A stretch of DNA of 64,000 bases from Crenobacter oryzisoli (lineage in GTDB: Bacteria; Pseudomonadota; Gammaproteobacteria; Burkholderiales; Chromobacteriaceae). Positions within the stretch are counted from its first letter, which is position 1. Every line of letters begins with the position of its first letter. The DNA is taken from assembly GCF_030385785.1 (NCBI RefSeq), contig NZ_JAUEDK010000017.1, positions 22,061 through 86,060 on the forward strand, read 5' to 3'. Position numbers and translations under genes: made by a program. Under the pieces are notes generated by a model that had not been told where the DNA came from, did no database searches, and worked only from the letters and a program-made list of their open reading frames with translations. This document shows, in pieces, positions 51,347 to 60,323 of this stretch.

Positions 51347-52663
51347 TCAGCGGGGTCGGGTTGCCGAAGCGACCAGAGCCTTGAAACGCTGGTAGTCACT
51401 CTCGTCGATCGGCCGCCCCGAGCGGGCGTTGTCCACATAAAACACGCCGGCAAGCGTCGGGCCGGCAAACAGGGCCATCGCTGCGAATTCGTGCGCCTCG
51501 GCCAACTCGACGAAGCCGCCGGGTTCACGTTTGGCCAGCATGGCAGCTACGGCCGACTGAACATGAATGCTTTGCGGTTTACCGCAAAGCTGACCGAAGA
51601 ACGATGCCGGTTGCAGTGGGATCAACCGCTTCTCAAGCGGGTGTCCCTCTGGCAGGCCGAGCCTATAGCGCAGTTTGAGCGAATGGCTGGGCTGATCGTA
51701 CAGCAAAAACAGCACCCGCTCGAATTTAAGATCATTGGCCAGGTGCCGGATCGATTCACGCAGCACGGCATCCAACAACTCCGGCGGCAATCGGTCTTCG
51801 ACCGGGGTCGGATTGCTCGGCGCCAACGGGGGTGATGCCAGCAGATAACGAGCAGGATTGGCATAACCCGGCGCCCGAGCGTGGCGTGCCACCGCCAGCG
51901 TCGCTTGCACCACAGTCTGATAGACCTGTTCCTGGTTGATGTTGACCTCCGCCGCCACCGTAGCCAACCGGCTGTTCCAGGCAGGTTGCCACCATCCCAG
52001 ATCTAAGGTATTGGCGGTTTCGACCGCCAGTTGCAGCAAGGTGCGGCGCGGGTCATGGTTCGCTCCGTCAAGCAGCGACAACAGAGCGGCCGGCAGCGGC
52101 AGGGTTTCAATGAACTGCTGCACCAGTTGGTCGTAGCTGACATTGAATGCCTCTTCTATCTGAGACAGCAATGGCCCGTCCTGGTGGCGCTGCTGCGTCA
52201 TAAGGTACAGGCATGCCGGCAGGTTATAGATCAACGCTGCCAGGTAGACATCCTCCACCCGTATCGCATCAGCCAGGGACAACCACTCCTTGGCAAGGTA
52301 GGCCCCTATCCGGGCGCGCCCTAGCCAATCAGTCAGCTGATCGACTCGCGCAGCACCGAGCGAGGCCGTTACCGCGATGGCGGGCAGGTCGCGAAAGCGC
52401 CCCAGCACGCTGTCCAGCCCCGCCATTAACAGCACCGACTCGACCGATAGCGTCGCATCGTCGCGATTGAGAGCGCGAGAGCCCGACACCGCACGCAACA
52501 GGTCCAGCAAGAGCAGCGGGTCTGACAGACAGAGATTAGCTAGGTCGCCGAAATAGATCAGGTCGAGCTGTTTTTTGTCCAGCTCGTCCAAGGCCTGCCG
52601 GGAGGCGGGAAGTATCGGCCAACGTTGCGATGACAGGGATTGCAGCCAATCAGACGCGTTCAT
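51347..52663 (-). CDS. HDOD-domain signalling protein with GAF-like C-terminus (438 aa)
   Basis: Residues about 1-280 form an HDOD domain (LPASRQALDELDKKQLDLIY, LDLLRAVSGSR, VEDVYLAALIYNLPACLYLM); the catalytic HD pair of true HD phosphohydrolases is missing, as expected for HDOD. Residues about 300-435 resemble a GAF domain (FERVLFLLYDQPSHSLKLRY ... LAGVFYVDNARSGRPIDESD). HDOD proteins are output or scaffold modules in motility and c-di-GMP circuits. The ORF overlaps the upstream methyltransferase gene by 14 nt, so translation is coupled. Confidence 0.88.
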   Translation of the reverse strand: MNASDWLQSLSSQRWPILPASRQALDELDKKQLDLIYFGDLANLCLSDPLLLLDLLRAVSGSRALNRDDATLSVESVLLMAGLDSVLGRFRDLPAIAVTASLGAARVDQLTDWLGRARIGAYLAKEWLSLADAIRVEDVYLAALIYNLPACLYLMTQQRHQDGPLLSQIEEAFNVSYDQLVQQFIETLPLPAALLSLLDGANHDPRRTLLQLAVETANTLDLGWWQPAWNSRLATVAAEVNINQEQVYQTVVQATLAVARHARAPGYANPARYLLASPPLAPSNPTPVEDRLPPELLDAVLRESIRHLANDLKFERVLFLLYDQPSHSLKLRYRLGLPEGHPLEKRLIPLQPASFFGQLCGKPQSIHVQSAVAAMLAKREPGGFVELAEAHEFAAMALFAGPTLAGVFYVDNARSGRPIDESDYQRFKALVASATRPR

Positions 52664-53390
52664 ATGAGTGGTTCCATATCAGCAAGGCCTGCTGCAACGG
52701 CCCACCCAAGGGTAAGGTAGCAGTCGGCGCAACGCCGGGGACAGTAAAGGTATTACTCAACAGCAGGCTGCCCGGCCGCCCCTGCTGCTGAAACTGCCGC
52801 CAGACTCGCGCCATCGGCACCGGCGACAGAAAGGTATACACCGCATCGAACTCCTGCCAGCCAAGCGACCAGAGGCTGGCATAAACGATCCTCACATTGG
52901 CCGGCTGCCCTGCACGCCACCAACGCAGCCACGCCCAGCACCAGGCAAGCAGCGCATTCTCGCAGGCGACAATGGTGACGTCCGGTCGCTCTGCCGACAG
53001 CGCCATCGCAAACCGTGCATCGGCGCAACCGGCTTCGAGCAGTCGGGCATTCTCCGGCAACCGGGCCGCCACGGCCGCCACGGCAGCGGCGGATGAGCGA
53101 TAAAACGGCACCGATTCAAACGCCGCATTACGAGCCAGCCCAATGAGCAACAGGGCCAATGCCAGATACAACCAGTTCGGCAGGCCAAGCTGCAGCATGC
53201 CCAACGTCGCCGGACAAAAGCCGGCATAGATCATCAACCGCCAGCCGCGCTCTCGCAGCATCCAGGCCAGCGAGGCCGCCAGTACGCCCTGCAAGCCGGC
53301 CCAAGCCAACGGTGCCGTGGCCGGTGCGATCCAGAACCAGGCCAACAGTGAGGCGGCCAGTTGGATCAGGGCAGGCTTGAACCAGCGCAT
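52650..53390 (-). CDS. Membrane-anchored methyltransferase-like protein (246 aa)
   Basis: Residues 1-90 contain about four hydrophobic segments (LAASLLAWFWIAPATAPLAW, YLALALLLIGLARNA). The remainder resembles a class I SAM-dependent methyltransferase: LLEAGCADARFAMALS is motif I, IVACENALLAWCWAWL the following strand, and EFDAVYTFLSPVPM a motif IV-like segment. Known relatives lie downstream of motB in some betaproteobacteria, as far as I recall. The substrate is unknown. The gene begins 3 nt after motB and overlaps the HDOD gene, so it is firmly in the mot operon. Confidence 0.78.
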   Translation of the reverse strand: MRWFKPALIQLAASLLAWFWIAPATAPLAWAGLQGVLAASLAWMLRERGWRLMIYAGFCPATLGMLQLGLPNWLYLALALLLIGLARNAAFESVPFYRSSAAAVAAVAARLPENARLLEAGCADARFAMALSAERPDVTIVACENALLAWCWAWLRWWRAGQPANVRIVYASLWSLGWQEFDAVYTFLSPVPMARVWRQFQQQGRPGSLLLSNTFTVPGVAPTATLPLGGPLQQALLIWNHSYERV

Positions 53391-53393
53391 CGC

Positions 53394-54311
53394 TTAATGA
53401 GTGGTAGGCTTGGCTGCTGCGGCCACGGCGGCATCGGTAGCCGTGGCCACCTGTCCGGCACTCACCTCGCCAGACGGGCCCACCGGCACGCCGGCAGCAA
53501 GAATTCTCTGCTCGGTTTCCTTGTTCAGCACCATGATGGTGATGCGACGGTTTTCGGCACTGAATACGTTCTGCGTATTGAGCGGGTTGGCCGCGGCAAG
53601 TCCGACCACGCGCAACACCTGGTCAGCGGGTACGCCGCTGGCCAGCAATTCGCGTCGTGCAGCATTGGCTCGGTCTGCCGACAGCTCCCAGTTGCTGTAG
53701 CCGCTCGAACCTCCCGAATACGGCCGCGCGTCGGTATGTCCGGAAATGCTCAGATGGTTGCTGACTTGCGCCAGGTCCTTGGCGAGGATGGCCAGGATTT
53801 CCTTGGTCTGCGGCAGCAACCGATAGCTGCCACTGTCGAACATCGGACGGTTCTTCTCGTCGATAATCTGGATGCGCAGCCCTTCAGGCGTCATCTCCAG
53901 CTTCACCTGATCCTTGTAGTCCTTCAGCAGCGGGTTGCTCGCGATCTTGTGCTGAAGGTTCTGTTCCAGCTCCTTCAGACGCACCTTCTCGCGCTCCTGT
54001 TCCTCGAACGGCGAGCGCCGCACCTGCCCCGCCTTGCGGGTCAGGTCAGTACCGCCCCCCTTGATGATACTGGTCGCCTGACCGGAACTGTTGCCGCCCA
54101 TCAGGGCGACCTTGATCGGCATCTTGAAGTACTCGGCGATTCCCTTGAGCGTGCCTTCGGACACCGAGCCGAGTAGCCACATCAACAGGAAGAACGCCAT
54201 CATTGCCGTCACGAAGTCGGCGTAGGCAAGTTTCCAGGCGCCACCATGATGCGCGTGACCACCCTTCTTGATGCGTTTGACGATAATGGGACGCTGCGAT
54301 TCGTCAGCCAT
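53394..54311 (-). CDS. motB: Flagellar motor stator protein MotB (305 aa)
   Basis: The protein has a short basic N-terminus and one transmembrane helix with the proton-carrying Asp (YADFVTAMMAFFLLMWLLG, Asp at about 32). A plug/linker rich in charged residues follows, and a C-terminal OmpA-like peptidoglycan-binding domain (ISGHTDARPYSGG, NWELSADRANAARRELLASG). It pairs with MotA, whose gene lies 18 nt upstream. The C-terminal tail is Ala/Thr-rich and dispensable in relatives. Confidence 0.95.
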   Translation of the reverse strand: MADESQRPIIVKRIKKGGHAHHGGAWKLAYADFVTAMMAFFLLMWLLGSVSEGTLKGIAEYFKMPIKVALMGGNSSGQATSIIKGGGTDLTRKAGQVRRSPFEEQEREKVRLKELEQNLQHKIASNPLLKDYKDQVKLEMTPEGLRIQIIDEKNRPMFDSGSYRLLPQTKEILAILAKDLAQVSNHLSISGHTDARPYSGGSSGYSNWELSADRANAARRELLASGVPADQVLRVVGLAAANPLNTQNVFSAENRRITIMVLNKETEQRILAAGVPVGPSGEVSAGQVATATDAAVAAAAKPTTH

Positions 54312-54329
54312 GACTGCACACTTCTCTGG

Positions 54330-55190
54330 TTAGCGGTTTTTCGACTGTTTAACGTGCTCTTCCAGCTCGGCGAAAGCCGGGCGGTCCGCCGAAACGAGCG
54401 CCTTGCGGCCGAATTCGACGGCGACCTGGGGCGCATAGCCGTTAATGCTGGCAAGCAGCGTCACCTTGATGGTCTGCAGAATGCGGGTCTGATCGGCATG
54501 ACGGTGACCAAGAATTGCCGCGATCGGGCCAATGAAGCCGTAGCCCATCAAAATACCCAGGAAGGTACCAACCAGCGCTCGGGCAATCAGAATGCCCAGC
54601 TCTTCCGGCGGCAGCCCCACCGACTCCATCGTGTGCACCACGCCCATTACTGCGGCGACGATACCGAAAGCCGGCATCGCATCGGCAAGGTTGCGCACCG
54701 CATTGACCGGCACGTCCCCCTCGTGGTGGTGGGTATCGATCTCGACGTCCATCAGGTTCTCGATCTCGAAGGCGTTCAGGTTGCCACCAACCATCAGGCG
54801 CAGGTAATCGGTCATGAACTCGACCACGTGGTGGTCGGCGAGGATCGTCGGATATTTACTGAAGATTGGACTGCTCTCCGGCGCGTCGACGTCCATCTCG
54901 ATCGACATCAGGCCTTCCTTGCGCACCTTGGTCAGAATCTCGAACAACAGGGCAAACAACTCCATGTACACCGCCTTATTGTACTTCGGACCCTTGAATA
55001 CGGCAGGCAGTGCCGCTAGCACCGACTTGAGCGCCGGGCCGCCGTTGGTGGCCAGAAAGGCGCCGAACGCCGCTCCACCGATCATCAGGAATTCAAGCGG
55101 CTGAACCAGCGCGGCCAGGTGACCGCCGCCGGCAACATAGCTGCCGAATACCGCCGCGAGGATGATGACGTAACCGATTCCTACAAACAT
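54330..55190 (-). CDS. motA: Flagellar motor stator protein MotA (286 aa)
   Basis: Four membrane segments are seen, with the conserved prolines of the stator in NLADAMPAFGIVAAVMGVVH (about 165-184) and GTFLGILMGYGFIGPI (about 205-220). A cytoplasmic loop lies between segments 2 and 3 (residues about 60-160) that contacts FliG. With MotB it forms the proton channel that drives flagellar rotation. GGGACGG precedes the ATG. A sigma-28-like -10 box stands 64 nt upstream. First gene of a five-gene operon. Confidence 0.95.
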   Translation of the reverse strand: MFVGIGYVIILAAVFGSYVAGGGHLAALVQPLEFLMIGGAAFGAFLATNGGPALKSVLAALPAVFKGPKYNKAVYMELFALLFEILTKVRKEGLMSIEMDVDAPESSPIFSKYPTILADHHVVEFMTDYLRLMVGGNLNAFEIENLMDVEIDTHHHEGDVPVNAVRNLADAMPAFGIVAAVMGVVHTMESVGLPPEELGILIARALVGTFLGILMGYGFIGPIAAILGHRHADQTRILQTIKVTLLASINGYAPQVAVEFGRKALVSADRPAFAELEEHVKQSKNR

Positions 55191-55253
55191 GTACCGTCCC
55201 GATCATTGAGAGAATTCGTCGGCATGCTTTGCCTATGCACACCGTTATCGAAC

Positions 55254-55261
55254 TTATCGGC
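55254..55261 (-). promoter_or_regulatory. Sigma-28 (FliA)-type -10 box of the mot operon
   Basis: On the minus strand GCCGATAA is an exact match to the FliA -10 consensus, 64 nt upstream of the motA ATG. The -35 position does not match TAAA well, so the promoter may be weak. Directly downstream the motif AGCATGCCGA is repeated (in AAGCATGCCGATAA and again in AAAGCATGCCGACG). Inferred: late-class flagellar expression. Confidence 0.55.
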
Positions 55262-55286
55262 ATGCTTGCAAAGATCATGAATAAAA

Positions 55287-55313
55287 AACGGGCCTGAATT
55301 TATCAGGCCCGTT
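55287..55313 (-). terminator. Intrinsic terminator of the spuC end of the putrescine operon
   Basis: AACGGGCCTGA (55287-55297) and TCAGGCCCGTT (55303-55313) form a perfect 11-bp stem with a 5-nt loop. On the minus strand TTTTTTATT overlaps and follows. Confidence 0.9.
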
Positions 55314-55342
55314 AGTACAGCTGCAAGCAAGCTCTTGGGAAA

Positions 55343-56719
55343 TTACACCAAGCCTTTGTCTTTCAACGCCTGTTCGAATTCGCGCAGGCACTCGGCTGCG
55401 GTAGCAAGCAGCTGTTCAATCTCGTCCTTGCTGATTACCAGAGGCGGCGCGGCTACGATGTGATCGCCGCAGGCCCGCATGATCAGGTTGTGCTTGAAGA
55501 AGATATCGCGACATAGCGTACCGATTTCACCCCAGTTCGGGAACAGCTCGCGGGTGGCTTTATTCTTTACCAGCGTGAACGCCTGTATCAGGCCGATGCC
55601 GCGCACATCGTCGACATGCTCGAACTGACTGAACACTTCGCGCCAGCGCTTCTGCATATATGGACCGATGTCCTCTTTCACCGCGGCGACAATCCCCTCG
55701 TCGCGCAGTGCAGCGACGTTGGCACGGGCGACGGCGGCGGCAACCGGGTGGCCCGAATAGGTGAAGCCGTGGTTGAAGTCGCCACCAGCAATCAGCCCCT
55801 CTGCGACCCGCGGACCGACGAATACCGCGCCGATCGGCAGGTAACCCGAGGACAGTCCCTTGGCGGTGGTGAAGATATCCGGAGTGAAACCGAAGCGCTC
55901 GTGGCCAAACCACTCGCCGGTGCGACCGAAGCCGCAGATTACCTCGTCAGCCACCAGCAGCACGTCGTACTTGCGACAGATACGCTCGATCTCCGGCCAG
56001 TAGGTCGACGGCGGGATGATCACGCCACCGGCCCCCTGGATCGGCTCACCGACGAAAGCGGCAACCTTATCCGGGCCGACCTCGAGAATCTTGTCCTCGA
56101 CCCATCGCGCCGCCTGTATGCCAAACTCTTCCGGCGTCATGTCCTTGCCATGTTTGTACCACCACGGCTGCTCGACATGGACGATGCCCGGAATCGGCAG
56201 GTCGCCCTGCTCGTGCATATAGCTCATGCCGCCAAGGCTGGCACCACCGATGGTCGAGCCGTGATAACCGTTCCAGCGGCCGATCAGCGTTTTCTTCTGC
56301 GGCTGGCCCTTGATGTCCCAGTAGCAGCGCACCATGCGGATCATCGTATCGACCGACTCGGACCCGGAGTTGGTGTAGAACACATGCTCGAAACCCTCCG
56401 GAGCCACCTCGGCCAACAAGGTCGACAATTCCACTACCGCCGGATGCGTGGTCTTGAAGAAGGTGTTGTAGTAGGCCAGCTCTTCCATCTGGTTTTTGGC
56501 CACTTCCGCCAGGTCCTTGCGGCCGTAGCCGATGTTGACGCACCACAAGCCGGCCATGCCGTCGATAATCTTGTTGCCTTCCGAATCCCACAGATAGACG
56601 CCGTCAGCATGGGTGATGACTCGTGCGCCCTGCTCGTTCAACGACTTAGTGTCAGAGAACGGATGTAGATGGTGGGCGGCGTCCAGTGCACGCCATTGCT
56701 CTGTCGAACGTTGGGTCAT
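55343..56719 (-). CDS. spuC: Putrescine:pyruvate aminotransferase, SpuC-like class III (458 aa)
   Basis: A PLP-dependent class III aminotransferase. It carries the PLP-lysine segment FTTAKGLSSGYLPIGAVFV (Lys at about 290), the substrate/cofactor motifs YTNSGSESVDTMIRMVR and VADEVICGFGRTG, and GEPIQGAGGVI. The close context of puuA, puuD, ald, puuR and puuC points to putrescine, with pyruvate as the amino acceptor (SpuC type) in preference to 2-oxoglutarate. It is the last gene of the minus-strand unit, 98 nt after puuA, and ends in a strong terminator. Confidence 0.9.
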   Translation of the reverse strand: MTQRSTEQWRALDAAHHLHPFSDTKSLNEQGARVITHADGVYLWDSEGNKIIDGMAGLWCVNIGYGRKDLAEVAKNQMEELAYYNTFFKTTHPAVVELSTLLAEVAPEGFEHVFYTNSGSESVDTMIRMVRCYWDIKGQPQKKTLIGRWNGYHGSTIGGASLGGMSYMHEQGDLPIPGIVHVEQPWWYKHGKDMTPEEFGIQAARWVEDKILEVGPDKVAAFVGEPIQGAGGVIIPPSTYWPEIERICRKYDVLLVADEVICGFGRTGEWFGHERFGFTPDIFTTAKGLSSGYLPIGAVFVGPRVAEGLIAGGDFNHGFTYSGHPVAAAVARANVAALRDEGIVAAVKEDIGPYMQKRWREVFSQFEHVDDVRGIGLIQAFTLVKNKATRELFPNWGEIGTLCRDIFFKHNLIMRACGDHIVAAPPLVISKDEIEQLLATAAECLREFEQALKDKGLV

Positions 56720-56817
56720 GATGATTCCTCTTTGTTATCCCCGGCCTGGCCGGGCCAGCCTGATCGACGTAGTTCGGTCAGGCTGCTCTCCTTATTTTCT
56801 ATGTCGGGCGTTAACGC

Positions 56818-58152
56818 TTAGACGTGCAGCAGCAGGAACTTGCGCTCCCACGGGCTGATCACGCGGAAGTACTCGGCGTTTTCCTTCTCTTTCACGCCGA
56901 GGTACATCTCGACAAAACGCGACCCCATCACTTCGGCCAACTCCGGGCAGGTACGCAGCTTGTCCAGTGCCTCTTCGGCGGTCGACGGGAACTGGTACGG
57001 CAGCTCATAGGCATTGGTCTGCATCGGCTCCGAGCAGCCGATCTGATTGGCCATGCCCAGATAACCGCAGGCCAGCGTGGCGGCCATGGCGATATACGGG
57101 TTCACGTCCACGCCCGGCACGCGGTTTTCCACGCGACGGCCAGCCGGCGACGAATGCGGCACGCGCAGACCGACGGTACGGTTGTCGTAGCCCCATTCGA
57201 TATTGGTCGGCGCCGCGGTATAGCGGGTCAGGCGACGGTACGAGTTCACATACGGGGCGAAGAACGGCATCGCGCTCGGCAGGTATTTCTGCAGGCCGCC
57301 GATGTAGTGGAAGAAGTGCTCGGACGGCGTGCCATCTTCGTTGCTGAAGATGTTTTTGCCGGTCTTGTGGTCGATCACGCTCTGGTGCATATGCATCGCG
57401 CTACCCGGTTCGCCTTCCATCGGCTTGGCCATGAAGGTGGCGTACATATTGTGGCGGAACGCCGCCTCGCGTACAGTGCGCTTGAACAGGAATACCTGGT
57501 CGGCCAGATCCATCGGATTACCGTGCAGGAAGTTGATCTCCATCTGCGCGGTGCCGATCTCATGGATCAGCGTGTCCACTTCCAGGTTCTGTGCGTGACA
57601 GTAGTCGTAGATGTCTTCGAACAGCGGGTCGAACTCGTTCACTGCGTCGATCGCATACGAACGACGGCCGAATTCGGCGCGGCCGGTACGCCCGATCGGC
57701 GGAGCCAGTGGGATGTCCGGATCCGGGTTGGGCGACAGCAGGTAGAACTCCATCTCTGGTGCGATCACCGGCTCCCAGCCCTTTTCCTCATACAGGGCCA
57801 GCACGCGACGCAACACATTGCGCGGTGCGGTTTCGACCGCCTGCCCATTGGCGCGGAAGCAATCGAAGATCAGCTGCGCGGTCGGGTCAACCGCCCACGG
57901 CACGAAGCGCAGCGTGTTCGGGTCCGGTTGCAGCACCATGTCCGGGTCGGTCAGATCGAGCATACTGTCGTCCGGGTAGTCGCCGGTCACCGTCTGAATC
58001 AGCACCGCTTCCGGAAGACGCATTTCCGGCTCGGACACAAACTTGTCCTTGGGGATGATCTTGCCACGGGCCACCCCGGTCATATCGGGCAGGATACACT
58101 CCACCTCGGTAATGCGATGCTCACGCAGCCATTCAAAGATTTCGTTGTTCAT
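56818..58152 (-). CDS. puuA: Gamma-glutamylputrescine synthetase, PuuA-type glutamine-synthetase-like ligase (444 aa)
   Basis: ATP-dependent ligation of glutamate to putrescine. The start MNNEIFEWLREHRITEVECI is preceded by GAGGA. Glutamine-synthetase-fold landmarks are KIIPKDKF near the N-terminus, EIGTAQMEINFLHGNPMDLA (metal-binding Glu), GSAMHMHQSV, and RVPHSSPAGRRVENRVPGVD (phosphate-binding Arg). The absence of the adenylylation-site Tyr context is as in PuuA proteins. A 68-nt gap separates it from puuD upstream. The antisense ORF over it (466 codons) is a GC-rich shadow. Confidence 0.92.
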   Translation of the reverse strand: MNNEIFEWLREHRITEVECILPDMTGVARGKIIPKDKFVSEPEMRLPEAVLIQTVTGDYPDDSMLDLTDPDMVLQPDPNTLRFVPWAVDPTAQLIFDCFRANGQAVETAPRNVLRRVLALYEEKGWEPVIAPEMEFYLLSPNPDPDIPLAPPIGRTGRAEFGRRSYAIDAVNEFDPLFEDIYDYCHAQNLEVDTLIHEIGTAQMEINFLHGNPMDLADQVFLFKRTVREAAFRHNMYATFMAKPMEGEPGSAMHMHQSVIDHKTGKNIFSNEDGTPSEHFFHYIGGLQKYLPSAMPFFAPYVNSYRRLTRYTAAPTNIEWGYDNRTVGLRVPHSSPAGRRVENRVPGVDVNPYIAMAATLACGYLGMANQIGCSEPMQTNAYELPYQFPSTAEEALDKLRTCPELAEVMGSRFVEMYLGVKEKENAEYFRVISPWERKFLLLHV

Positions 58153-58220
58153 AACAAGGTTTTCCTCTATTTCCGGCCGGTAGTCGTCCGGCTCTGCCGT
58201 GTGCCTCGCTGCGAGCCGAC

Positions 58221-58976
58221 TTAACGGTCGCGGCGGGCACGGCGTGCTCGGCAAGCGTCACCGAACGCGCTGAAAATCGCTTGCGATACAGGGTTGCTTT
58301 CGTATTTCCACTCGGGGTGCCACTGCACCGCGAAGGCAAAGTTCTTGGCATCACGTACCCGATAGGCCTCGACCAGGCCATCGTCGGCCACCGCCTCGGC
58401 CTCCAGTGCGCCAGCAAGACGCTTGATGCCCTGCTGGTGCAGCGAGTTGACCATAACTTCTTCCTGGCCCAGCCAGCGCTTCATCAAGCTGCCTTCAGTC
58501 AACCTGACCGCATGGGCAGGCGCGTACATCGCCTCGACGTCGTCGACCTCTGGCTCGCGGTGATCGCGCTTGCCCTCCTCTTCCTGCACGTGCTGGAACA
58601 ACTCGCCGCCGAATGCGACATTAATCTCCTGGAAGCCTCGACAGATACCCAGAAGTGGTACCCCTGCTTCCACCAACTGCATAATCAGCGGCAAGGTAGT
58701 GGCATCGCGCGCCGGGTCGTGCAAAGTGCCCGGTCGGCTGGCCGCACCACCGTAGCGATGCGGTTCGACGTTGGACAGAGAGCCAGGCAGCAAGATGCCG
58801 TCGACAATTTCGAGGATGTCCTCGATCGGCGACTCGTCGCCCAGTGCCGGGATTAGCAGCGCAACGCCGCCAGCTCCGCCGACCGCCGCCTTGATGTACT
58901 TCTCGCCGACCGCGTGGAACGGCAGTTTGCCAACCGTTTTGATGTCACAGGGAATGCCGATGATGGGGCGCTGCAT
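58221..58976 (-). CDS. puuD: Gamma-glutamyl-GABA hydrolase PuuD (251 aa)
   Basis: A class I glutamine-amidotransferase-like peptidase that releases GABA from gamma-glutamyl-GABA in the Puu pathway. The nucleophile Cys is in LLGICRGFQEINVAFGG (about 117), the His and Glu in AVQWHPEWKY near 225, and the substrate loop LPGSLSNVEPHRY at about 66. The start at 58976, with AGAGAG upstream, is chosen over a longer frame. It lies 19 nt after ald. Confidence 0.92.
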   Translation of the reverse strand: MQRPIIGIPCDIKTVGKLPFHAVGEKYIKAAVGGAGGVALLIPALGDESPIEDILEIVDGILLPGSLSNVEPHRYGGAASRPGTLHDPARDATTLPLIMQLVEAGVPLLGICRGFQEINVAFGGELFQHVQEEEGKRDHREPEVDDVEAMYAPAHAVRLTEGSLMKRWLGQEEVMVNSLHQQGIKRLAGALEAEAVADDGLVEAYRVRDAKNFAFAVQWHPEWKYESNPVSQAIFSAFGDACRARRARRDR

Positions 58977-58995
58977 GATCTCTCTCGCGTACAGG

Positions 58996-60120
58996 TTAGG
59001 ACGAAGCCTTGATCGCTTCGATAGGGTCAACAAAGGGGTAGCCGAGCGCCTGGGCAACCGCTGGGTAGGTCACCTTGCCCCGGCAGATATTCAGACCGTT
59101 GCGCAGATGGCCGTTGTCGAGCAATGCGCGCTGCCATCCCTTGTCGGCCAGTTCCAGCATATAAGGCAGGGTGGCATTGGCGAGCGCCAGGGTGGAGGTA
59201 CGTGCTACGCCACCGGGCATATTGGCCACGCAATAGTGGACGATGCCGTCGACCACATAGGTTGGGTCCTGGTGCGTCGTCGGTCGGCTGGTCTCGAAAC
59301 ATCCGCCCTGGTCGATGGCGACATCGACCAGCACCGCGCCAGGCCTCATTGCTTTGAGCATGGCGCGGGTGACGAGCTTCGGCGCTGCGGCACCGGGAAT
59401 GAGTACCGCACCGACAACCAGATCGGCGATGCGTAGGATGTCGTCGATATTGGCGGCGCTCGACACTTGCGTTTTGATCCGACCGCCGAACATGAGGTCT
59501 ATCTCTCTGAGGCGCGGCAACGATTTATCGAGAATCGTGACGTCGGCGCCCAGGCCCAGCGCCATTCGCGCGGCATTGATGCCGACTACGCCGCCTCCGA
59601 TCACCGCAACATGCGCCGGCAGCACACCCGGCACGCCGCCGAGCAGCACGCCGCGACCGCCCTGAGCCTTTTCCAGGGCATGCGCGCCGGCCTGAATCGC
59701 CATGCGCCCAGCCACTTCGGACATCGGCGCCAGCAGCGGCAGACCACCCCGCTCATCGGTTACGGTCTCGTAGGCGATCGCGATCGCGTCAGATTCGATC
59801 AGTAGCTTGGTTTGCTCCGGATCGGGAGCAAGGTGCAGGTAAGTAAAGAGAAGCTGGCCTGGACGCAGCATCCGGCATTCGACCGGCTGCGGCTCCTTGA
59901 CCTTGATGATCATTTCGGCGCGTTCGAACAGATCCTCGGCGCTCGAAGCGATCGCGGCGCCCGCCTGCAGATACTGCTCGTCGGCAAAACCGATGGACAA
60001 ACCCGCCTGGGTCTGCACCAACACCTTGTGACCACGTGCAACCAGCTCACGCACACCGGACGGGGTCAACCCTACCCGGTATTCATGATTTTTGATCTCC
60101 TTCGGTACGCCGATTAACAT
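58996..60120 (-). CDS. ald: Alanine dehydrogenase (374 aa)
   Basis: NAD-dependent oxidative deamination of L-alanine to pyruvate and ammonia. The start [20 protein letters not shown] is the family signature, preceded by AGAGGAGA. Other landmarks are the catalytic Lys region [12 protein letters not shown] (about 70-80), the catalytic His in [13 protein letters not shown], and the dinucleotide-binding [16 protein letters not shown] (about 170-185). The length is normal (about 371). As the first gene of the puuD-puuA-spuC unit, it probably recycles the alanine formed by SpuC. The promoter region is shared with divergent puuR. Confidence 0.93.
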   Translation of the reverse strand: MLIGVPKEIKNHEYRVGLTPSGVRELVARGHKVLVQTQAGLSIGFADEQYLQAGAAIASSAEDLFERAEMIIKVKEPQPVECRMLRPGQLLFTYLHLAPDPEQTKLLIESDAIAIAYETVTDERGGLPLLAPMSEVAGRMAIQAGAHALEKAQGGRGVLLGGVPGVLPAHVAVIGGGVVGINAARMALGLGADVTILDKSLPRLREIDLMFGGRIKTQVSSAANIDDILRIADLVVGAVLIPGAAAPKLVTRAMLKAMRPGAVLVDVAIDQGGCFETSRPTTHQDPTYVVDGIVHYCVANMPGGVARTSTLALANATLPYMLELADKGWQRALLDNGHLRNGLNICRGKVTYPAVAQALGYPFVDPIEAIKASS

Positions 60121-60323
60121 AACCGTCTCCTCTGGGTATGTAGTGGTACATCGAGCGACGTGTCGTTTAAAAAACTGCACATTTCGCTTGTGACCCTCAT
60201 CTGATTTTGACTATAAAATCCCCGTGAAGCAAAGAAATTTTAATTTTGCAGCGCAGCATGTGCGGCGAAGGGTGGTCAAAATCCTCATCACTTGTGGTTT
60301 AATATTCTTAACAACGATCGGAT
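60121..60323. promoter_or_regulatory. Divergent ald / puuR promoter region
   Basis: The 203 bases between the two start codons are AT-rich and contain a hyphenated inverted repeat (GTTTAA ... TTAAC, at about 60297-60312) just upstream of puuR and an A/T tract near 60235. These are candidate PuuR operators, but a match to a defined consensus could not be verified by eye. Promoter hexamers are not assigned with confidence. Confidence 0.4.

Noticed and set aside
56824..58224. 466-codon plus-strand ORF over the puuA gene
   Set aside because: It is antisense to an intact, clearly recognisable puuA and is Arg/His-rich without motifs, as expected for a GC-rich shadow.
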